This document shows positions 60,046 through 64,000 of a DNA stretch of 64,000 bases, piece after piece. Origin of the DNA: Sphaerimonospora thailandensis (GTDB lineage: Bacteria > Actinomycetota > Actinomycetes > Streptosporangiales > Streptosporangiaceae); contig NZ_BOOG01000004.1 of the NCBI RefSeq assembly GCF_016863115.1, positions 59,114 to 123,113 of the forward strand, read 5' to 3'. The notes beneath the pieces were generated by a model, which saw only the letters and a program-made list of their open reading frames with translations, was not told the origin of the DNA and did not search any database. Position 1 is the stretch's first letter. Each line of letters starts with the position of its first letter. The translations under genes and the position numbers were made by a program.

Positions 60046-61041
60046 ATGCGCGCGGCCTACATGCCCGCCCCCGGCCGGATCGAGGTGGCCGACTTCGAGA
60101 TCCCGCGACCGGGCGACGGGCAGGTGCTGGTCCGGATGGAGTACGCCTCGATCTGCGGATCCGACACCCATGTGGTCCATCACGGATTCCACCTGGAGCA
60201 CGGGCTCGGTCAGCCCGGCTATCCCGGCCACGAGGGGGTCGGCGAGGTCGTGGAGAGCCGCTCCCCGTCGTACGTCCCCGGCCAGGCGGTGCTCACCGCG
60301 CCGATCAGCATGATCGGCGGATGTTTCTCCGAATACATGGTCATCGACGCCCGGCAGCTGGTGGCGCTGCCCGACGGCGACCGCCGCAGGCTGCTGCTCG
60401 GCCAGCAGCTCGGCACCACGATCTTCGCGATGAAGAAGTTCTGGCCCGGCGGCCCGGTGCACGGACAGGGCAAGGTCGCCGCCGTCATCGGCGCGGGCTC
60501 GGCCGGGCTGTTCTTCCTCCAGCACCTGCGGCGGCTCGGCTTCGACCGCGTGATCGTCTCCGACCTCGACTCCCGGCGCCTGGAGGTCGCCGGGCGACTC
60601 GGCGCCGACGAGACCGTCCAGGCCCCCGCGCGGGCCATCGGCGAGGTGATCGCCGACCTGACGGCCGGCCGCGGCGCGGACTTCATCATCGAGGCGGCGG
60701 GGTACGACGCGACGCGCGCGGAGGCCGTCGAGGCGCTCGCCAACCAGGGGACCGCCGGATTCTACGGATTCCCCGAGCTGCACGGGCATGCGCCGTTCCC
60801 CACCTATCCCGCGTTCCGCAAGTCGGCGACGGTCCAGTGGGCCTCCAGAGCCCAGGACGAGCCGGGCCTGGCCTCCTTCCGCGAGGCCGTGGCGGCCATC
60901 GCCGCCGGCGAGGTCGAAGTCGACTACTGCACGGAGGTCACCTTCGACCTGGAGCAGGTGCCGGAGGCGATCGAACTCGCCGCGCAGCAGGGCCGCGGAG
61001 CGGTCAAGATCGGCATCAGGATCGCCGCGGACGCGTCGTGA
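60046..61041 (+). CDS. Zinc-binding alcohol dehydrogenase (MDR family)
   Basis: A 331-residue medium-chain dehydrogenase with SICGSDTHVVH (catalytic zinc Cys) and GHEGVGEVVES, and nucleotide loop IGAGSAGLFFL. Like the enzyme at 5845 it lacks the four-Cys structural zinc cluster. AGAAAGGA precedes the ATG at 60046. It is the fourth gene of the rightward operon and is convergent with an esterase, with only three bases between the stops. It probably interconverts an alcohol and aldehyde of the same route. Confidence 0.9.
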   Translation: MRAAYMPAPGRIEVADFEIPRPGDGQVLVRMEYASICGSDTHVVHHGFHLEHGLGQPGYPGHEGVGEVVESRSPSYVPGQAVLTAPISMIGGCFSEYMVIDARQLVALPDGDRRRLLLGQQLGTTIFAMKKFWPGGPVHGQGKVAAVIGAGSAGLFFLQHLRRLGFDRVIVSDLDSRRLEVAGRLGADETVQAPARAIGEVIADLTAGRGADFIIEAAGYDATRAEAVEALANQGTAGFYGFPELHGHAPFPTYPAFRKSATVQWASRAQDEPGLASFREAVAAIAAGEVEVDYCTEVTFDLEQVPEAIELAAQQGRGAVKIGIRIAADAS

Positions 61042-61044
61042 GCA

Positions 61045-61986
61045 TCACGTGAGGACGGAGCCGATGTCGGTCCACAGGAGGTCGCGGGCGGAGACGGCCG
61101 GCCCGAGGGCGGCGATGGTCAGGAAGCCGTGGAACAGGCCCGGGTAGTGGCGGTGGATCACCGGGACGCCGGATCGGGTGAGCGCCGCGGCGTAGTCCCG
61201 CCCTTCGTCGCACAGCGGGTCCAGTCCGGCGGTGACGATGACGGCCGGCGGCAGGCCGGCGTGGTCGGCTGCGCGCAGCGGGGCGACCTGGTGGGCGGGT
61301 TCCGGTACGGCGTCGCCGCCGAGATACTGCTGCCAGTACCACTCCATCGCGGCACGGGTGTTGAAGTAGCCGGTGGCGTAGCGGCGGTAGCTGTCGGAGT
61401 CGAACGACGGCTCGACGACCGGGTAGATGAGGACCTGCGCCGCGATCGGCGGGCCGCCCAGGTCACGGGCCATCAGGCAGACGACCGCGGCCAGGTTGCC
61501 GCCCGCGCTGTCGCCGGCCGTCACGATCCGGCCGGAGTCGGCGCCGAGCTCGGCCGCGTTGTCGGCGACCCACTTCACCGCGGCGTAGGCGTCGCGGGCG
61601 GCGGCCGGCGCCCGGTGCTCGGGAGCGAGCCGGTAGTCGACCGAGACGACCACCGAACGGGTGTGCCTGGACATCCGGCGGCAGAACCCGTCATGGCTGT
61701 CGAGGTCGCAGAAGACGAACCCGCCGCCGTGGAAGAAGACGATCACCGGCAGCGGCGCGCCGCCCTCGTCGTGCGGATGGTAGATCCGCAGCCGCAACGG
61801 CCCGTCGTCGGTGTCGATCGTGCGGTCTTCCGCGGACCGGACGTCGTCGAGGTTGTCCACGGGCACCCGCCGGGCCGCCACCACCGCCCGGGCCTCGGCT
61901 CCGGTCATCCGGTGGACCGGCGGAAACCCCTCGTTCAACACCTTCAAGAGTTCGGACACCTCTGTGTCGAGCACTTGCCCACGCAC
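61045..61986 (-). CDS. Alpha/beta hydrolase, HSL-type esterase
   Basis: A 313-residue esterase of the hormone-sensitive-lipase family: HGGGFVF oxyanion motif, GDSAGGNLA nucleophile elbow, acid in AGLDPLCDEG, and catalytic His in LFHGFL. It has the more typical family sequence of the two esterases in this window. GTG 61986 is used; GTG 61974 is an alternative. It lies 54 bases after the ThDP enzyme on the same strand and may share its promoter and KstR2-like site. Confidence 0.9.
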   Translation of the reverse strand: MRGQVLDTEVSELLKVLNEGFPPVHRMTGAEARAVVAARRVPVDNLDDVRSAEDRTIDTDDGPLRLRIYHPHDEGGAPLPVIVFFHGGGFVFCDLDSHDGFCRRMSRHTRSVVVSVDYRLAPEHRAPAAARDAYAAVKWVADNAAELGADSGRIVTAGDSAGGNLAAVVCLMARDLGGPPIAAQVLIYPVVEPSFDSDSYRRYATGYFNTRAAMEWYWQQYLGGDAVPEPAHQVAPLRAADHAGLPPAVIVTAGLDPLCDEGRDYAAALTRSGVPVIHRHYPGLFHGFLTIAALGPAVSARDLLWTDIGSVLT

Positions 61987-62040
61987 CTTTCTCTTCGAAT
62001 CGGTCTGTATTCACTCCCGCTCGGTCAGCCGGCGGGGCCG

Positions 62041-63693
62041 CTACCGCCGGAGCGGGTGCAGGCGGGACATGTCGATCTCCAGGACGGTCGGACCGTCCCG
62101 GCCCACGGCCGCGGCGAAGGCGGTCTCGAACTCCGCCGCGCTGCTCACCCGCTCGGCCGCGGCTCCGAAGGACGTCGCCAGGCCGACGAAGTCGGGCGTG
62201 GCGAGGTCCACATCCTGGACCGGACCGGCCCCGGACTTGGCGATGATGTCGCGCAGCATGCCGTAGCCGCGGTCGTTGAACAGGCACATGATGACCCGGG
62301 ACCGCTGCTGCACGGCACCGGCCAGCTCGCCGACGCTGAGCATGAGGCCGCCGTCCCCCTGCAGCAGCGCCACGGGTCCGCCGGTGGCCGCCGCCGCGCC
62401 GATGGCGAAGGGCAGGCCCGGGCCGATCCCGGCGGCGACCGGACGGATCGAGGTACGCGGTTCCAGCGCGGGCAGCACCCGCATGCCCCAGACATAGGAG
62501 GGCACGGTCGTGCCGCGCACCACGACGGCTTCACGCGGCAGGTGCCGCGCGATCGCGGCGCAGATCGCCTCGTGGTCGGGGCCCATGTCGGCGCTGATGC
62601 GCTCCCTGGCCCGCCGGTACGCCTCCCGGCCCTCGGCCAGGTAGTCGTCATCGCGCGGCCGCCGCGGCGGCAGCCGCTCGGCGAGCTGCGCCAGCCCGAT
62701 CCGGGCATCGCCGACGAGCGCCAGCCGCGCCGGGTAGCTCCGGCCGATCACACCGGGGTCGACGTCCAGGTGGATCAGGTTCTCCGGAAGCTTCAGCGTC
62801 CAGCAGTCCGTGGGATACATCTGGAACCGGGTCCCGACCGCCAGCACGCAGTCGGCGGATTCGACGAAGTCACGCAGCGGCGCGACGGTCGGGAACGCGC
62901 CGAGCGCGAGCTCGTGGTCTTCCGGGATGGCGCCCCGCCCCTCACGGGAGGTGACCACGGGCGCGCCGAGCGCTTCGGCGAGGCGGACCAGCTCGGCGCT
63001 CGCGCCCGCGCTCACCACCCCGCCGCCGGCCCAGATCAGCGGCCGGCGCGCGGCCGTCAGAGCGGCGGCCGCCTCGGCGACCGGCTTGCCGTCCACCGGG
63101 TCCGCCGGCACCGGGTAGGGCCGCAGCGGCGAACGCTCACTGCGGGCGGACTGGAAGTCGACGGGGACCTCCAGCGCGGCGGGCTGCGGCCGCCCGGTGA
63201 GCACGTCCCGCGCCAGGCGGAGCACGGCCTCGCCGACGTCTCCCGCACGCCGGGGCAGGATCACCTCGCGGCACACCTGGCGCAGCATGTCGGTCTGGTT
63301 GGGCGCCTCGTGGACGTACCCTCGGCCCTTGTCGAGGTACATGCTGTCCACCTGGTTCGTGATCAGCAGCACCCGCGAGGAGGCGAACGCCGCCTCATAC
63401 AGCCCGCCCATCGCGTTGGCGGTGCCGGGCCCGGTGCTGACCACCGCCACCCCCAGCCCCCCGCCGGCCCGGGCGTAGGCGTCGGCCGCGTGCACCGCGC
63501 CCTGCTCGTGGCGCATGCCGACGACGGCGGTGACCCCGCGCCGGTGGATCGCCCGCAGGATCTCGAGGTTGTGCGCGCTGGCGATGGTGAACACGTGTCG
63601 CACCCCGAGCACGTCCAGGGCCTCGGCGATCTGCTCTCCACCCGTCCACTGGCCGCCGCCATGGCCGCCGGCTCGCTCGCTTCGCTCCCTCAC
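62041..63693 (-). CDS. Thiamine-diphosphate-dependent enzyme (acetolactate synthase-like) 2
   Basis: A 550-residue ThDP enzyme. The activating Glu is in GMRHEQGAVHAADAYAR, and the cofactor segment LLQGDGGLMLSVGELAG with FNDRGYG fits the family exactly. It differs from the enzyme at 57103 throughout, so they are not recent duplicates. GTG 63693 follows GAGGAG. Candidate reactions are 2-oxoacid decarboxylation, carboligation or 2-hydroxyacyl-CoA cleavage. A KstR2-like site lies 57 bases upstream, and ipdA is divergent. Confidence 0.9.
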   Translation of the reverse strand: MRERSERAGGHGGGQWTGGEQIAEALDVLGVRHVFTIASAHNLEILRAIHRRGVTAVVGMRHEQGAVHAADAYARAGGGLGVAVVSTGPGTANAMGGLYEAAFASSRVLLITNQVDSMYLDKGRGYVHEAPNQTDMLRQVCREVILPRRAGDVGEAVLRLARDVLTGRPQPAALEVPVDFQSARSERSPLRPYPVPADPVDGKPVAEAAAALTAARRPLIWAGGGVVSAGASAELVRLAEALGAPVVTSREGRGAIPEDHELALGAFPTVAPLRDFVESADCVLAVGTRFQMYPTDCWTLKLPENLIHLDVDPGVIGRSYPARLALVGDARIGLAQLAERLPPRRPRDDDYLAEGREAYRRARERISADMGPDHEAICAAIARHLPREAVVVRGTTVPSYVWGMRVLPALEPRTSIRPVAAGIGPGLPFAIGAAAATGGPVALLQGDGGLMLSVGELAGAVQQRSRVIMCLFNDRGYGMLRDIIAKSGAGPVQDVDLATPDFVGLATSFGAAAERVSSAAEFETAFAAAVGRDGPTVLEIDMSRLHPLRR

Positions 63694-63749
63694 GTACTCT
63701 CCTCGTTCGGTTCCGCGGCGCCTGGGGTCAAGCGCCTGCAGGCCTGTAA

Positions 63750-63763
63750 AGCAAGCATTTGAT
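63750..63763. promoter_or_regulatory. KstR2-like palindrome upstream of the 62041-63693 gene
   Basis: AGCAAGCATTTGAT matches the KstR2 consensus AnCAAGnnCTTGnT except for one base (TTTG for CTTG). It lies 57 bases before the ThDP enzyme start and about 100 bases from the perfect site before ipdA, so the divergent genes each have their own site. Confidence 0.6.
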
Positions 63764-63863
63764 TGGTGATTACCCTAGCGACGGAGGACAGGGCCGCCAA
63801 CCCCCCTCGCTCACGGTGCGCCGACGGCTGTTGACGGGCGTGCCGTGCCTGATATGGTGACCA

Positions 63864-63877
63864 AACAAGCGCTTGAT
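63864..63877. promoter_or_regulatory. KstR2-consensus palindrome upstream of ipdA
   Basis: AACAAGCGCTTGAT fits AnCAAGnnCTTGnT at all fixed positions and lies 30 bases before the ipdA ATG, overlapping the expected promoter. In mycobacteria ipdA belongs to the KstR2 regulon, so motif and gene identity support each other. Confidence 0.82.
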
Positions 63878-63906
63878 TTACCTGAAACGAACGCCTGGAG
63901 CTGTAG

Positions 63907-64000
63907 ATGGCCGACAAACGGATGACCGCGCAGGATGTGGTCAGCCGGCTCAGATCCGGAATGACCATCGGGATCGGCGGGTGGGGATCCCGCCGCAAGC
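63907..64000 (+). CDS. ipdA: IpdA-like CoA-transferase-family hydrolase alpha subunit, 3' part outside window
   Basis: The first 31 codons are visible, ending in the window edge. MTIGIGGWGSRRK (from residue 19) and the opening MADKRMTAQDVVSRLRSG closely resemble mycobacterial IpdA (Rv3551), the alpha subunit of the enzyme that opens the last steroid ring (COCHEA-CoA hydrolase). GGAG six bases before the ATG and the KstR2-consensus site support the call. IpdB would be expected next, beyond the window. Confidence 0.75.
   Translation, partial: MADKRMTAQDVVSRLRSGMTIGIGGWGSRRK

Noticed and set aside
1..64000. tRNA, rRNA, CRISPR, prophage or insertion-sequence genes
   Set aside because: None was recognised on either strand by reading for cloverleaf ends, regular direct repeats, integrases or transposases. 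A covariance search would be needed to exclude small RNAs.

Overview
This is a high-GC chromosomal segment from a filamentous-type actinomycete. The evidence is F420-type luciferase-like oxidoreductases, a SARP/NB-ARC regulator, sulfotransferases of the mycobacterial Stf3 type, many GTG and TTG starts with GGAGG ribosome sites, and the first 31 codons of an IpdA-like steroid ring C/D CoA-transferase subunit at the right edge. A Streptosporangiales-like host (Nonomuraea, Actinomadura or Streptosporangium type) is plausible but is only an inference. No tRNA, rRNA, CRISPR array, transposase or phage gene was seen.

Layout. 3-833: the 3' part of an ASCH-domain gene. 903-5744: two divergent operons (sulfotransferase, SnoaL-like and TetR against SDR, metallo-beta-lactamase-fold alkylsulfatase-like enzyme and EthD-like protein), separated by a mirrored pair of 17-bp operators. 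5845-10635: alcohol dehydrogenase, solute-binding lipoprotein A, a broken toxin with its antitoxin, and a DUF1214-like protein. 10674-16681: a TauD-type dioxygenase with divergent TetR, then an operon of binding protein E, an N-acyl-amino-acid amidohydrolase and a second TauD-like dioxygenase. 16912-21972: binding protein B, two sulfotransferases and an SDR. 22060-26786: ABC transporter core (two ATPases, two permeases, no binding protein) and an IclR regulator. 27198-31197: deletion scar, LLM oxidoreductase, binding protein C and the second DUF1214-like gene. 31384-38479: LLM enzyme, arylsulfatase, CysQ, SDR, CysN and CysD. 38813-45873: two near-identical SDRs, SnoaL-like protein, esterase, Baeyer-Villiger monooxygenase and binding protein D. 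45970-49555: second arylsulfatase and an old yellow enzyme. 49577-55834: a RiPP-like cassette (26-residue peptide, RRE/M50 membrane protease, TPR protein) beside a divergent SARP regulator. 56113-64000: aldo/keto reductase, ThDP enzyme, FMN hydroxyacid oxidase, alcohol dehydrogenase, esterase, second ThDP enzyme and ipdA.

How it may work together. Most of the window reads as a catabolic and sulfur-conjugation island for hydrophobic carbon compounds. Five paralogous binding lipoproteins could feed one permease. SDRs, LLM enzymes, a Baeyer-Villiger enzyme, esterases and dioxygenases could process the substrates. Sulfotransferases attach sulfate and sulfatases remove it, while CysD/CysN make APS and CysQ clears the PAP by-product. 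Palindromes matching the mycobacterial KstR2 consensus precede ipdA and the 56113 operon exactly, and precede the 62041 and 15098 genes with one mismatch each. This suggests a link to steroid-type catabolism. The part least explained by known systems is the short-peptide cassette at 49577-53169.
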